Shown one piece after another: positions 34,706-43,636 of a stretch of 45,466 nt of DNA. The DNA is from Fidelibacterota bacterium (GTDB taxonomy: Bacteria; Pseudomonadota; Alphaproteobacteria; Rhodospirillales; Rhodospirillaceae). The stretch is taken from positions 1 to 45,466 of the forward strand of contig CANJRX010000016.1 of NCBI GenBank assembly GCA_947476895.1, in the 5' to 3' direction. The first letter of the stretch is position 1. Each line of letters opens with the position of its first letter. Made by a program: the position numbers and the translations under genes. The notes under the pieces are model-generated. The model worked only from the letters and a program-made list of their open reading frames with translations, was not told the DNA's origin and searched no databases.

Positions 34706-35328
34706 TACAGGACCTTCTCCACTTCGGCGAGGATGATCTTGTGAATGGCCTCGATGCTTTGCGTGCCGTCGATCACCTTGCAGCGATCCGGTTCGGCCTT
34801 GGCGATTTCCTTGAAGCCGTTGCGCACACGTTCATGGAACTCGGTGCCCATGCTTTCGTAGCGCGTTTCTTTGCCGACGCGCTGCGCGGCGCGGGCAAGC
34901 CCGGCTTCTACCGGCAAATCCAAAATCAAAGTCAGCGCAGGTTTGAAATCACCGATGGCGCTTTTGTAAAGCGTGGCCAGCGCCGTGCGGTCAACGCCGT
35001 AAGCGTAACCTTGATAAGCCGTCATAGAATCGACAAAGCGATCCGAGATCACAACCTTGCCGGCTTCCAGCGCGGGCCACACGGCGTTGACCAAGTGATC
35101 GCGGCGCGCGGCGGTGTGCAGCAAGGCTTCGGTAATGCCGTCCCATTTTCCGCCCGGGCCTTCGACCAGAAGTTTGCGAATGGCTTCAGCGCCGGTCGTG
35201 CCGCCCGGCTCGCGCGTTAAAAGGACGTTGCGGCCTTTGTCTTCCAGCGCGGTGCCCAGCATGCGGGCCTGGCTGGATTTACCAGCACCCTCGCCGCCCT
35301 CAAGCGTGATGAAAATACCTTTAGCCAC
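34705..35328 (-). CDS. tmk: Thymidylate kinase
   Basis: The protein (207 residues) phosphorylates dTMP to dTDP. It shows the P-loop EGGEGAGKSSQ near the N-terminus, the DR(F) motif in VVISDRFVDS and the DLPVEAGLARA region of the lid. The GTG start is supported by GGGGGA shortly before it. holB starts on its final base. The length matches the bacterial norm. Confidence 0.96.
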   Translation of the reverse strand: MAKGIFITLEGGEGAGKSSQARMLGTALEDKGRNVLLTREPGGTTGAEAIRKLLVEGPGGKWDGITEALLHTAARRDHLVNAVWPALEAGKVVISDRFVDSMTAYQGYAYGVDRTALATLYKSAIGDFKPALTLILDLPVEAGLARAAQRVGKETRYESMGTEFHERVRNGFKEIAKAEPDRCKVIDGTQSIEAIHKIILAEVEKVL

Positions 35329-35352
35329 ACGTCCCCCAGAATATCGGAATTA

Positions 35353-36537
35353 TTATTGAGCCGGCGTCGGCGCTGGTGCAGGCGCTGCGTTTTGCGGCGG
35401 GCCTAAGAAGATGTATTGCGCGGCGGCCTTGAGACGTCCGACGAAACCGAGACGGCCCACATCGTTCGCGGCGCGCAACGGAATCTCGATGGGCGCAATG
35501 TCTTTGACGTTGATGATGACCTTGGCGACCTCGGTGTCTTTCTGAATCGGCGCGGGCAACGGGCCGCGGTAGACCACTTTCACATCCAACGATCCGCTCG
35601 CCGCGCGCGGTACAGTGATGGCCACGTCCTGTGCGATCACCAAGGGCACACTGGGCTTATCGCCCAACCAGACTTCAGCATCGGTGACGACTTCGCCGGC
35701 CTTGAACAGTTCACGGTTGGTGAACTCGCGGAAGCCCCAGTCGAGAAGCTTCGAGGTTTCTTCGTCGCGTGCACGGATGCTGTCCATGCCATTGGCGACC
35801 ATGATCAGGCGGCGGCCATTGCGCGTGGCCGAAGCGGTCAAGCCATAGCCGGCCGCTTCTGTGTGGCCGGTTTTCAAACCATCAGCACCGCTGCCGACGC
35901 GGTACAGCAGCGGATTACGATTGCCCTGCGTGATGTTGTTATAGGTGAACGAGGTCTCGCTATAGATCGTGTAGTACTCGGGAAATTCAGTGATGAGATG
36001 CTTCGCCAAGGTCGCGAGATCGCGCGGCGTCATATAATGCTCGGCGTCCGGCAGACCGGTGGCATTCGTGAAATGGCTGTTGGTCATGCCAAGTTCTTTA
36101 GCCTTATCGTTCATCTGCTTGGCGAATTCTTCTTCGCTGCCGGCAAGGCCTTCGGCCAGCACGATGCAGGCATCGTTGCCCGATTGAATGATCATGCCGC
36201 GGATCAGGTCTTCGACCTTCACCATCGAAAGCGGATCGAGGAACATGGTCGAACCTTCGGTGGCCGCGCCGCCCAGCTGCCAGGCGTTACGGCTGACGGT
36301 GAAGGTATCCGTCAGCGAAATGCGGCCCGCCTTCAGCGCGGTGAAAACCATGTAGGCCGTCATGAGTTTGCTCATGGACGACGGCGGCATTTTCCGGTCC
36401 GGGTCTTTGGCATCCAGCAGCGTGCCGGTCTGGGCATCGAGCAGAATGTACTCGCGCGCTTTGATGTCGATGGCCCACGACGGTGTCGCACCGAAGGCAA
36501 AAACCGAGCACAGCAAAACCGAAACGAAACTTTTCAT
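35353..36537 (-). CDS. D-alanyl-D-alanine carboxypeptidase (penicillin-binding protein 5/6-like)
   Basis: This 394-residue exported enzyme has a signal peptide ending near residue 22 (ATPSWA). Ser54-Met-Ser-Lys57 is the SxxK active site, SGN (IQSGNDAC) the second motif, and LKTGHTEAAG the KTG motif. The C-terminal ~120 residues form the beta-sandwich domain of the PBP5/6 class, followed by a Pro/Ala tail. It trims the terminal D-Ala from peptidoglycan stem peptides. It lies between rlpA and tmk on one strand. dacA/dacC and dacD names differ by organism, so no symbol is given. Confidence 0.94.
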   Translation of the reverse strand: MKSFVSVLLCSVFAFGATPSWAIDIKAREYILLDAQTGTLLDAKDPDRKMPPSSMSKLMTAYMVFTALKAGRISLTDTFTVSRNAWQLGGAATEGSTMFLDPLSMVKVEDLIRGMIIQSGNDACIVLAEGLAGSEEEFAKQMNDKAKELGMTNSHFTNATGLPDAEHYMTPRDLATLAKHLITEFPEYYTIYSETSFTYNNITQGNRNPLLYRVGSGADGLKTGHTEAAGYGLTASATRNGRRLIMVANGMDSIRARDEETSKLLDWGFREFTNRELFKAGEVVTDAEVWLGDKPSVPLVIAQDVAITVPRAASGSLDVKVVYRGPLPAPIQKDTEVAKVIINVKDIAPIEIPLRAANDVGRLGFVGRLKAAAQYIFLGPPQNAAPAPAPTPAQ

Positions 36538-36605
36538 CTGAGGGGTACCTGATTGTCTTTTATGGCCGTGAGCGAGGCATTTTATAACGTATTGCGGCGG
36601 TGTCG

Positions 36606-37583
36606 CTACTCGCGCACGACCTTGGCGTCGTTGTAACCGAAGGACTTGACCTTACCCAGCAGCGCCGAGGCGGTATTGGCATCCACCACAGGTCCAAGTC
36701 GAACGCGGTAAAGCTTCTTCTTGTTCACGGTCGTGGGCACGATATGCACCTGCCCCAGTTCACCTAAGCGTTGTTCGAGCTTGCGCGCATTGGCCTCTTC
36801 AGAGAACGCGCCCGCCTGAACGTAGAGACCAGACGGTGTGGCCGACGGTTTCTCTGGGGCTTGGAACTTGGGCTTGGTCGGCACCTGCGCCGTGTTCGCG
36901 GTGGCCCTCGGCGGCGGCGGAGCTGGTGGCGGTAGCGCGACCGGCTGCACGACCCGGACCGGAACGTTTACGGCGCCTGGCACCGGATCAAGGTTCATCG
37001 CGGAAACCGTCGCCCGCGGTGCTGCGGCAATCTGCGGCATCTCGCCTGGGTTCTTTTTCAGGGCGATGTTCTTGAGGTTCATGCTTTCTTCGGGGTCGAT
37101 CTCGACCCGCACATGCGCAGTGCCGGCTTCATAGAAACCCAACAACTGCGCGGCTTTCTTTGAAACGTCGATGATGCGCTTGCTGTGGAACGGGCCACGG
37201 TCGTTGACCGTCACTTTCAGCGTGCGCCCGTTATCGAGATTGGTCACCTTAACCACGCTCGGCATGGGCAACGTTGGATGGGCGGCCGTGATGTCGTCCA
37301 TGTTATAGCGCTCGCCGTTGGCGGTGCGCTTGCCGTGAAAGTCCGAGCCGTACCACGACGCGATGCCTTCCTGGACGTAGGCATAGTCTTCGGCCGGGTA
37401 GTACCAGATGCCTTCGATCTGATAGGGCTTGCCGACTTTATAGATACCTTCGGGTTCGGCATCTGCCGTCACGACAGGCGGCGCCACGATGGCAGGCGGC
37501 CGCGCGCCCGATGCGCAAGCAGCCAGCGCCAGGGGAGAGCACATCATAAGTGTGCGGAGTGCCCGGTTGAACGGGACCGTCAA
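36606..37583 (-). CDS. rlpA: Septal-ring lytic transglycosylase RlpA family lipoprotein
   Basis: The product is ~325 residues. A hydrophobic signal ends in LAAC (lipobox; the Cys is about residue 23 from the chosen TTG). The double-psi beta-barrel starts at GIASWYGSDFHGKRTANGE and continues to VTVNDRGPFHSKRIIDVS, with the catalytic Asp/His region. A Pro-rich linker leads to a C-terminal SPOR domain (GLYVQAGAFSEEANARKLE) that binds denuded septal peptidoglycan. The true start is uncertain: TTG 37583 follows GGGGTAGA, and a TTG further up at 37649 is open; the ATGs at the lipobox would truncate the signal. Confidence 0.93.
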   Translation of the reverse strand: MTVPFNRALRTLMMCSPLALAACASGARPPAIVAPPVVTADAEPEGIYKVGKPYQIEGIWYYPAEDYAYVQEGIASWYGSDFHGKRTANGERYNMDDITAAHPTLPMPSVVKVTNLDNGRTLKVTVNDRGPFHSKRIIDVSKKAAQLLGFYEAGTAHVRVEIDPEESMNLKNIALKKNPGEMPQIAAAPRATVSAMNLDPVPGAVNVPVRVVQPVALPPPAPPPPRATANTAQVPTKPKFQAPEKPSATPSGLYVQAGAFSEEANARKLEQRLGELGQVHIVPTTVNKKKLYRVRLGPVVDANTASALLGKVKSFGYNDAKVVRE

Positions 37584-37661
37584 ATGGTATCTACCCCATG
37601 AGAACACTACAAGATTTGGTAGTGTAATGAAGGAGATGGCCGCTGGCAAGAATTTGGACTG

Positions 37662-38984
37662 TTAGGTTCCAGAGGCCTTGGCGTGGACTGCGCCAATCAA
37701 TAGCCGGCTGGGATATCCGTCGGGGACCAGGCCGTTGGCGAGCTGGAACGCCCTGATGGCCTGGCGGGTGCCGCTGCCCATGACGCCGTCGGCAGTCTTC
37801 AAAAAGCCCAAGGTCACAAGACCTTCCTGAAGACCAACGACCGCTTCACGTCGCAAAGGATCGCCCTCGCTACCCGGATTACTCAAGCCGCCGGCCCCGA
37901 TCAGCCTGTCGGCCAGATGGCCGATCGAGATCGCATAAAACGCCGAACGGTTGTATTTCAGGATGACCCGATAATTGTCATAGAGCAGCAGCGCCGGCCC
38001 GTTTCGCCCCGCCGGCAAGACGACCGAAGCTGGAATGTCCTGCGCTGGTAAAGGTTGACCATCGACACGCGTCACGCCCAAGGCCGACCACTCGGACAGG
38101 GATTTCATCGTCTCTTTGGCGTCCACATCCAGACTGACGAGCTTCAGGTCGAAATTTTTCGGCAGGCGGACTTCCCTGCCCCACGTGCGCTCGCTGTTCC
38201 ACCCCAAAGCTTTGGAGATGAAGTTGGCGCTGGATCCCAAAGCATCGGGAACGCTGCCCCAGATATCGATACGGCCATCTTTGTCTTCATCGACGGCGTA
38301 TTTGAGGAAGTTCGAGGGCATAAACTGCGTCTGGCCCATGGCCCCGGCGTAAGAGCCCTTCATTTTATCGAGCGTGATATGGCCGCGATCCAAAATGGTC
38401 AGGGCGCTGAACAACTCGTTCCTAAACATGTCGCCGCGCCGGCCTTCAAAGGCCAGCGTCGCCAAGGATTGCACGACTGAATACCCACCGGCATCGCGGC
38501 CGAAATCGCTTTCCATGCCCCAGAAGGCGACAAGGAAGCGCCCCGGTACGCCGTATTCACGTTCAAGTCTGGCCAGAAGCTCGGCGTGCTTTTCCATCAT
38601 GGCGCGGCCGTTCGCGATCCGGCGTTCCGAAGCCAGGCTGTTGAGATAGCGTGTGAAGGTATTACTGAATTCCGGCTGGCGTCCGTCCGCCTCGATGATG
38701 CGGTGATCGAGCGTCAGGGTGTTGCCCAAAGCTTGCGAAATCGTCGGCGCCGTAATGCCGCGTTTGGCGGCATCTAGTCGTGCGCCTTCAAGCCATGTCG
38801 CGAAGGCCGCGTCGGAAAGGCGGGGATCAACGGCTGCATCCGGCGGTGCGGCGGCGGGCGCTGCCTGAGCGACTTGAGCCGGTTGTTTGGGGGCTTGCGC
38901 GCTGCCTTGGCAGGCGGTCATTAGGCCCGCCAATGCCAATGTCGGTGCAATCAACCACAGTCCGCAACGTAACTTTAGCTTCAT
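37662..38984 (-). CDS. MltB-type lytic murein transglycosylase with peptidoglycan-binding domain
   Basis: The precursor (440 residues) is a lipoprotein (APTLALAGLMTAC lipobox). The catalytic part shows FLVAFWGMESDFGRDAGG, with the active-site Glu, followed by KMKGSYAGAMGQTQFMPSNF and YAVDEDKDGRIDIWGSVPDA. These are the signatures of the MltB/SltB lytic transglycosylase class. A C-terminal PG-binding_1 module ends with VMGSGTRQAIRAFQLANGLVPDGYP. It cuts peptidoglycan between MurNAc and GlcNAc to form anhydro ends. The start at 38984 is chosen by AGGG spacing of 9 nt; an ATG two codons upstream is also open. It is divergent from the cyclase operon. Confidence 0.93.
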   Translation of the reverse strand: MKLKLRCGLWLIAPTLALAGLMTACQGSAQAPKQPAQVAQAAPAAAPPDAAVDPRLSDAAFATWLEGARLDAAKRGITAPTISQALGNTLTLDHRIIEADGRQPEFSNTFTRYLNSLASERRIANGRAMMEKHAELLARLEREYGVPGRFLVAFWGMESDFGRDAGGYSVVQSLATLAFEGRRGDMFRNELFSALTILDRGHITLDKMKGSYAGAMGQTQFMPSNFLKYAVDEDKDGRIDIWGSVPDALGSSANFISKALGWNSERTWGREVRLPKNFDLKLVSLDVDAKETMKSLSEWSALGVTRVDGQPLPAQDIPASVVLPAGRNGPALLLYDNYRVILKYNRSAFYAISIGHLADRLIGAGGLSNPGSEGDPLRREAVVGLQEGLVTLGFLKTADGVMGSGTRQAIRAFQLANGLVPDGYPSRLLIGAVHAKASGT

Positions 38985-39165
38985 ATGCATGGACCCTTTG
39001 TAGACGGTGCTGCCCACGATTTCCAGCGGCTGTGTAAGGGTTTGCGGGACGCGCGCAAGAGTGGCAATGCGCTAACCTTTCGGCTAAACTTTGTTTTCAC
39101 GGGGCAATGCATCGGCCAGACATCGCGTATCAAGCGACAAGCCGATTGAGTGGGGATTACGGGAT

Positions 39166-40293
39166 ATGGCTCAAGATGAAGTCTTCAATTCGTACGCAAG
39201 TCCTGCGTCGCAAGAACTAGCCAAAGTCCCAGAGAGCGGTGGCTTCTTCACCGACTGGTTCTTCAACATGTTCGCCGGCGCGATTGATATGCAAATCCAT
39301 TCGCCGATTTTGTCGCTGGTGTACGCGGGCATCCTTCTCGGCCTCGTTATTCTGCGCCTCTACACCGAGAACCCCATCAAGTCCTTAGGGTGCGCCCTCC
39401 TCTATATCTACACCACTGTCCAAGCCTTTACGCTTTTCCGCACCTCGGGCTTCGTGCTCGACTCTACGCCGGAGGGCTGGCTGGTGACGGCCAAAGCCCT
39501 TTGGTTCGCCGCTCTGTTTACGGGCATTTGGGCGTGGGGCGTTTCGCGCCTTCTGCAATCGTTGATCGTGGCCCTGGTGCCCATGGGCTTGGGGCAACTA
39601 TTAGCGCCCATCAATCCGCTGCGGCTTTTGAATAAGATGCGCAAGAGCGATGCCGAGCTTGAAGGCATGGAGGAAGGCTCCTCTAAGAATCCCAAGCGTC
39701 AGCTGACCGCCATTATGTTCACCGACATCGTCGGATACTCGAAACAGATGGGCGCGAACGAAGCGGCCATGGTGAAGAAGCTGAACATTCACAACGAAAT
39801 CATGCGCAATCAAATCGTGCGCAACCGCGGTACGGTTATTAAGACCATCGGTGACGCCTTCATGGTGCGCTTCCGCTCGGCCGAAAACGCCGTGCAATGC
39901 GCCATGGATTGCCAAAAAGGCATCGCCGACTACAACAAAGGCAAGCCGGACAACGATCAGTTCCATATCCGCATCGGTTTGCACATGGGTGAAGTCATTC
40001 ACACCGGCACCGACGTGTTCGGCGAAGGCGTGAACATCGCCGCGCGTATCGAGCCGAAAGCCGATCCGGACGGAATTGCGGTTTCTGATGTCATTGCCAA
40101 TGCCGCGCGCAACAAAGTGCCCGCGCACTTTATGTCGATGGGCCGCTTGCCGATGAAAAACATAGCCAACCCGCCTGAGCTGTTCAAAGTGTTCCCCATC
40201 GAAGAAAACGCGACGCAGAAAGTCGCCAAACCGGGCGCTGCGGCTGCTGCCGCCCCCGCCGGCAGCGCGCCGGGCGGTGTGTTTAAGATTTGA
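39166..40293 (+). CDS. Membrane class III adenylate/guanylate cyclase
   Basis: This 375-residue protein has an N-terminal membrane region with about three helices (46-66, 72-90, 108-126) and a cytosolic class III cyclase domain from residue ~178. The metal aspartates are Asp187 (FTDIVGYS) and Asp230 (GDAFMVRF), and the transition-state pair Asn290/Arg294 lies in GVNIAARIE. A substrate-selecting lysine is in VIKTIGDAF, so cAMP is the expected product. It has an Ala/Gly-rich tail. ATG 39166 is taken because GGGGA precedes it; the frame upstream of it lacks any such site. It is first in a five-gene run in which each gene overlaps the next by 1-4 nt, so the cyclase is expressed with an ABC transporter. 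Confidence 0.92.
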   Translation: MAQDEVFNSYASPASQELAKVPESGGFFTDWFFNMFAGAIDMQIHSPILSLVYAGILLGLVILRLYTENPIKSLGCALLYIYTTVQAFTLFRTSGFVLDSTPEGWLVTAKALWFAALFTGIWAWGVSRLLQSLIVALVPMGLGQLLAPINPLRLLNKMRKSDAELEGMEEGSSKNPKRQLTAIMFTDIVGYSKQMGANEAAMVKKLNIHNEIMRNQIVRNRGTVIKTIGDAFMVRFRSAENAVQCAMDCQKGIADYNKGKPDNDQFHIRIGLHMGEVIHTGTDVFGEGVNIAARIEPKADPDGIAVSDVIANAARNKVPAHFMSMGRLPMKNIANPPELFKVFPIEENATQKVAKPGAAAAAAPAGSAPGGVFKI

Positions 40294-41276
40294 TGGTGTC
40301 GCCGCTCCTCCGCGTAGCGGCGTTCCTATCGCTTCTGCTCGCGTTCAGTACCGCACAGGCTGCCGATAAACTCACCGTCGGCACCGATTGGCGCGCTGAG
40401 GCGGAACATGGCGGCTACTATCAGGCGCTCGCGACAGGGCTTTATGCCAAGGCCGGATTAGACGTCACGATCCGCCAAGGCGGGCCGCAGGTAAATCATT
40501 CGCAGCTTCTGGCCGCCGGCAAGCTCGACATCAGCATTGCGCCGAACTCGTTCATTCCGCTGAACTTCGTCGAGCAGAAAGTTCCCGTGGTCGCGGTCGC
40601 CAGTATGTTTCAAAAAGATCCGGCGGTGCTGATCGCGCATCCGGGCCAGGGCAACGACACGCTCGCCGCCCTCAAGGGCAAAAAAATCATGATCTCGCCG
40701 GATACCCGTATTGGGTTTTGGCGCTTCCTGAAATCCAGTTATGGATTCACCGACGATCAGATCGCGCCGTATACGTTCAACCTGGCGCCGTTCCTCGCCG
40801 ATCCTAAATCCATTCAGCAAGGCTACATCACCAGCGAGCCGTTTCAGATCGAACGTGTCGGCATAAAGCCCGTAGTGATGCTGCTCTCGGACGCTGGATA
40901 TACGAGCTACGCGTCGCTGGTGGTCGTGCCACGCAAAATGGCGCTAGAGCGTCGCGAACTTGTGCAGCGCTTCGTTGACGCCACTATCCTCGGCTGGGCG
41001 AGCTATTTGAACGGCGATCCGACGCCGGCCAATGCGCTGATCAAACGCGACAACCCCGATATGACCGATGAATTGCTGGCTTACGGCCGCGACAAGCTGA
41101 AAACCTACGGCATCATTGAATCCGGCGCCGCGACGTCACGCGGGATCGGCGCTATGGACGACGCGCGCTGGAAAGCCTTTTTTGATGTCATGGCCGCCGA
41201 CGGCCTCTATCCCAAAGACATGGATTATCGCCAAGCCTATACGGTCGACTTTGTCGGCAAGGGTGTAGGGCGTTGA
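40293..41276 (+). CDS. ABC transporter substrate-binding protein, NMT1/THI5 or NitT/TauT type
   Basis: The precursor (327 residues) has a signal peptide (AAFLSLLLAFSTAQA) and then the family layout: LTVGTDWRAEAEHGGYYQAL, AKAGLDVTIRQGGPQVN and LLAAGKLDISIA. The binding family covers hydroxymethylpyrimidine/thiamine precursors, sulfonates, nitrate and aromatic acids. The GTDWRAEAEHGG and EQKVPVVAVASMFQKDP stretches are closest to the pyrimidine/NMT1 branch, but the cargo cannot be fixed. The ATG overlaps the cyclase stop by one base. Confidence 0.9.
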   Translation: MVSPLLRVAAFLSLLLAFSTAQAADKLTVGTDWRAEAEHGGYYQALATGLYAKAGLDVTIRQGGPQVNHSQLLAAGKLDISIAPNSFIPLNFVEQKVPVVAVASMFQKDPAVLIAHPGQGNDTLAALKGKKIMISPDTRIGFWRFLKSSYGFTDDQIAPYTFNLAPFLADPKSIQQGYITSEPFQIERVGIKPVVMLLSDAGYTSYASLVVVPRKMALERRELVQRFVDATILGWASYLNGDPTPANALIKRDNPDMTDELLAYGRDKLKTYGIIESGAATSRGIGAMDDARWKAFFDVMAADGLYPKDMDYRQAYTVDFVGKGVGR

Positions 41277-42049
41277 GCGGAGAAGACGCTCCACCCGCCG
41301 TAGCGCTCCGTGCGGTGAGCAAAACATTTCCGAACGGCACGACGGCCCTCAGTTCTATCGATCTCACGATTTCCGCTGGCAGTTTTACCAGCCTCGTCGG
41401 ACCTTCGGGGTGCGGCAAGTCGACACTGCTGAGGGTGATCGCCGGATTGATACCGCCAACTGCCGGCACTGTTGCCTGGAGCAAAGCAGCGCGTTCGCTT
41501 TCGATGGGGTTTGTTTTTCAGGATGCGACCCTGATGCCATGGGCCACCGCCGCCGAAAATGTGGCTCTGCCCTTACGCTTGGCCAATCTGCCGGAGTCCG
41601 ACATCACCGCGCGCGTCAGCGAAGCCCTTGAGCGTGTTGGGTTGGCGGACTTTACCCAGGCCTATCCGCGTGAATTGTCGGGCGGCATGAAGATGCGCGT
41701 TTCCATTGCGCGCGCGACTGTGACAGGTCCCGAACTTCTTTTGATGGATGAGCCCTTCGCCGCGCTGGACGAATTCACGCGCTTCAAACTGAACGAAGAC
41801 CTGCTGGCACTATGGCAACGCAACCGCTGGACGGTCGCGTTCGTCACGCACTCCATCCGCGAGGCGGTGTTTTTATCCGAGCGCGTTGTGGTGATGTCGC
41901 CGCACCCCGGTCGCATTGTTGCAGACCTGGCAGTTGCCTTACCCGGTCAACGCGATGCTGCTTTGCGCCTCGGCCACGCCTTCGCTGACGAATGCGCCCG
42001 CGTAACGCAAAGCCTGGGCGATGCTTTTTCACAGCGGGCTGCATCATGA
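41273..42049 (+). CDS. ABC transporter ATP-binding protein, NitT/TauT type
   Basis: The protein (258 residues) shows Walker A GPSGCGKST, Q-loop FVFQDATLMPW, signature LSGGMKMR, Walker B LLLMDEPFAALDE and the H-loop TH in VTHSIREAV. The Gly-Met-Lys after LSGG replaces the usual Gln, as in many members of this subfamily. The start TTG overlaps the stop of the binding-protein gene by 4 nt, supported by AGGG. It pairs with the permease for import across the inner membrane. Confidence 0.94.
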   Translation: MSGEDAPPAVALRAVSKTFPNGTTALSSIDLTISAGSFTSLVGPSGCGKSTLLRVIAGLIPPTAGTVAWSKAARSLSMGFVFQDATLMPWATAAENVALPLRLANLPESDITARVSEALERVGLADFTQAYPRELSGGMKMRVSIARATVTGPELLLMDEPFAALDEFTRFKLNEDLLALWQRNRWTVAFVTHSIREAVFLSERVVVMSPHPGRIVADLAVALPGQRDAALRLGHAFADECARVTQSLGDAFSQRAAS

Positions 42050-42840
42050 ACGGCCTGAAGAAACTCAGCCGTGCGATCCTTCCGCTCATGTTCGGGATAG
42101 CGGTGTTGGGCGTTTGGGAAGTCTTGGTGCGAGTCTATGACGTGCCGCCCTATGTCCTGCCCGGACCTTCGGCCATCGTCTTGGCACTTTGGCAAAGTGG
42201 CGGCGAGCTCCTTCAGGCTTTGCTGGTGACGCTCGAGGTCACGATCGCCGCACTTGTGCTCGCGGCCATCACCGGTGCGGGCATTGCGTTTCTGTTGGCG
42301 CAATCGAAGCTCGCCGAGAAAACTTTATTTCCCTACGCCGTGTTTCTACAGGTCACGCCGATCGTCACCATCGCGCCCTTTATCATTATCTGGGTTGATA
42401 ACACTTACATCGTGTTGCTGATCCTGGCCTGGATCGCGGCGGTCTTTCCCATCATCTCCAACACGCTGCTTGGCCTTAAAAGCGCCGATGCCAATTTGCG
42501 TGAATTATTCCGCCTTTATGGCGCCAGCCGCGGGCAGACTTTGCTGCGGCTTCTCGCACCCAGCGCCCTGCCCTATTTCCTGGGTGGATTGCGGATCAGC
42601 GGCGGCCTCGCTCTCATAGGAACAGTGGTTGCTGAAATGGTCGCGGGAACGTCGGGCACACGCTCAGGGTTAGCGTCGCGTCTGCTAGAAGCCAGCTACC
42701 GGCTGGAACTCGCCCGGGCGCTCGCGTGTTTTGCGCTGTTGAGCGCAGCGGGATTTGCGCTTTATATTTCCCTCGACGCTCTTTCGCGACGTCTTTTGCG
42801 TCATTGGCACGAAAGTGCGAGCACGCTGGAAACCGAATGA
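42046..42840 (+). CDS. ABC transporter permease, NitT/TauT type
   Basis: The protein (264 residues) has about six membrane helices with the family's cytoplasmic EAA-type loop (ELFRLYGASRGQTLLRLLAPSALPYFLGGLR, quoted in parts: ELFRLYGASRG, LAPSALPYFLGG). The N-terminal LPGPSAIVLALWQSGGELL is characteristic of SsuC/TauC-like permeases. The start at 42046 is the ATG that overlaps the ATPase stop by 4 nt; the frame extends upstream to 41992 without support. It overlaps the FkbM gene by 4 nt. Confidence 0.93.
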   Translation: MNGLKKLSRAILPLMFGIAVLGVWEVLVRVYDVPPYVLPGPSAIVLALWQSGGELLQALLVTLEVTIAALVLAAITGAGIAFLLAQSKLAEKTLFPYAVFLQVTPIVTIAPFIIIWVDNTYIVLLILAWIAAVFPIISNTLLGLKSADANLRELFRLYGASRGQTLLRLLAPSALPYFLGGLRISGGLALIGTVVAEMVAGTSGTRSGLASRLLEASYRLELARALACFALLSAAGFALYISLDALSRRLLRHWHESASTLETE

Positions 42841-43589
42841 CGCAGCCGCCCGATCAGAACACGCTTTTCCCGCGCGATACGCTGATCACACCGCTGATTA
42901 TGATGGTGAACAACGGCGTGCCGGTGTCGACTTTCATCGACATCGGCGCTGCGGACGGTACCTTCGGCCTCTCGGTGCTGGATGCCATCAGTCCCTCGCT
43001 CCACCTTCTCAACATCGACGCTCAGGAAACCTATCGCCCCAGCCTCGCGCGCATTGAAGCGATGTTAGGCGAACCCTATCGGATTACAGCGGTGGGAGAG
43101 CAGGATGGCGTCATCCGCGTCAACGCTCCGCAACATGAGTATTGGCTTTCGACCGCCCAGCACATGAACAGTGCGAATGCGCAGATTGAGTTGCCGTGCC
43201 GCAAGCTCGACAGCATTTGCGCTGAGATCGCCTTGAAGGGCCCTGCCTTCATTAAGCTGGATGTCGAAGGCGCCGAGATGAGCGCTTTGCGCGGGGCGGA
43301 GGAAACACTTGCTGATACATGCGGCCTGCTGATCGAAAGCCCCGTGCGTAGCGCGCCCGGCCCGCAATTTTTAGAGATTTATACTTTCTTGGCGGCGCGC
43401 GATTTTTCGCTGTTCGACATCGTGCGGATGTCGCATCGCGGCACCGATTCAACGCTTTATCAGTTTTATTCCGTCTTTATCGCCAACCGAGCGGCAAACA
43501 AGGTTTGCGCTCGAAGACTCAGCAGGCCGAAGTACTCGCCGCGGTATCCGATCGCCGCGACCAGCTCCGCACTGAGAACACGCTTCTGA
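42837..43589 (+). CDS. FkbM-family methyltransferase, likely frameshifted near the 3' end
   Basis: The protein is read as 250 residues. The SAM-binding loop FIDIGAADGTFG (about 33-44) and the family core FIKLDVEGAEMSALRGAEE (about 144-162) are intact. From ~residue 220 the reading becomes a poor Arg/Ser-rich tail (CARRLSRPKYSPRYP). A different frame over the same bases reads GLRSKTQQAEVLAAVSDRRD and then a charged coiled tail to a TAA at 43631-43633. A one-base deletion near AACAAGG (43498-43503) would explain the switch. It is the last gene of the cyclase-ABC run (ATGA overlap). FkbM enzymes O-methylate small molecules; the substrate may be linked to the transported compound. Confidence 0.85.
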   Translation: MTQPPDQNTLFPRDTLITPLIMMVNNGVPVSTFIDIGAADGTFGLSVLDAISPSLHLLNIDAQETYRPSLARIEAMLGEPYRITAVGEQDGVIRVNAPQHEYWLSTAQHMNSANAQIELPCRKLDSICAEIALKGPAFIKLDVEGAEMSALRGAEETLADTCGLLIESPVRSAPGPQFLEIYTFLAARDFSLFDIVRMSHRGTDSTLYQFYSVFIANRAANKVCARRLSRPKYSPRYPIAATSSALRTRF

Positions 43590-43636
43590 TGTCGTCGATC
43601 AAGCTCAAGCGTTCGATGATACCCCGCGCCTAATCG

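Noticed and set aside
35416-36552. Long plus-strand open frame opposite the carboxypeptidase (378 residues)
   Set aside because: Antisense to a gene with all three active-site motifs; no ribosome-binding site and no family pattern.
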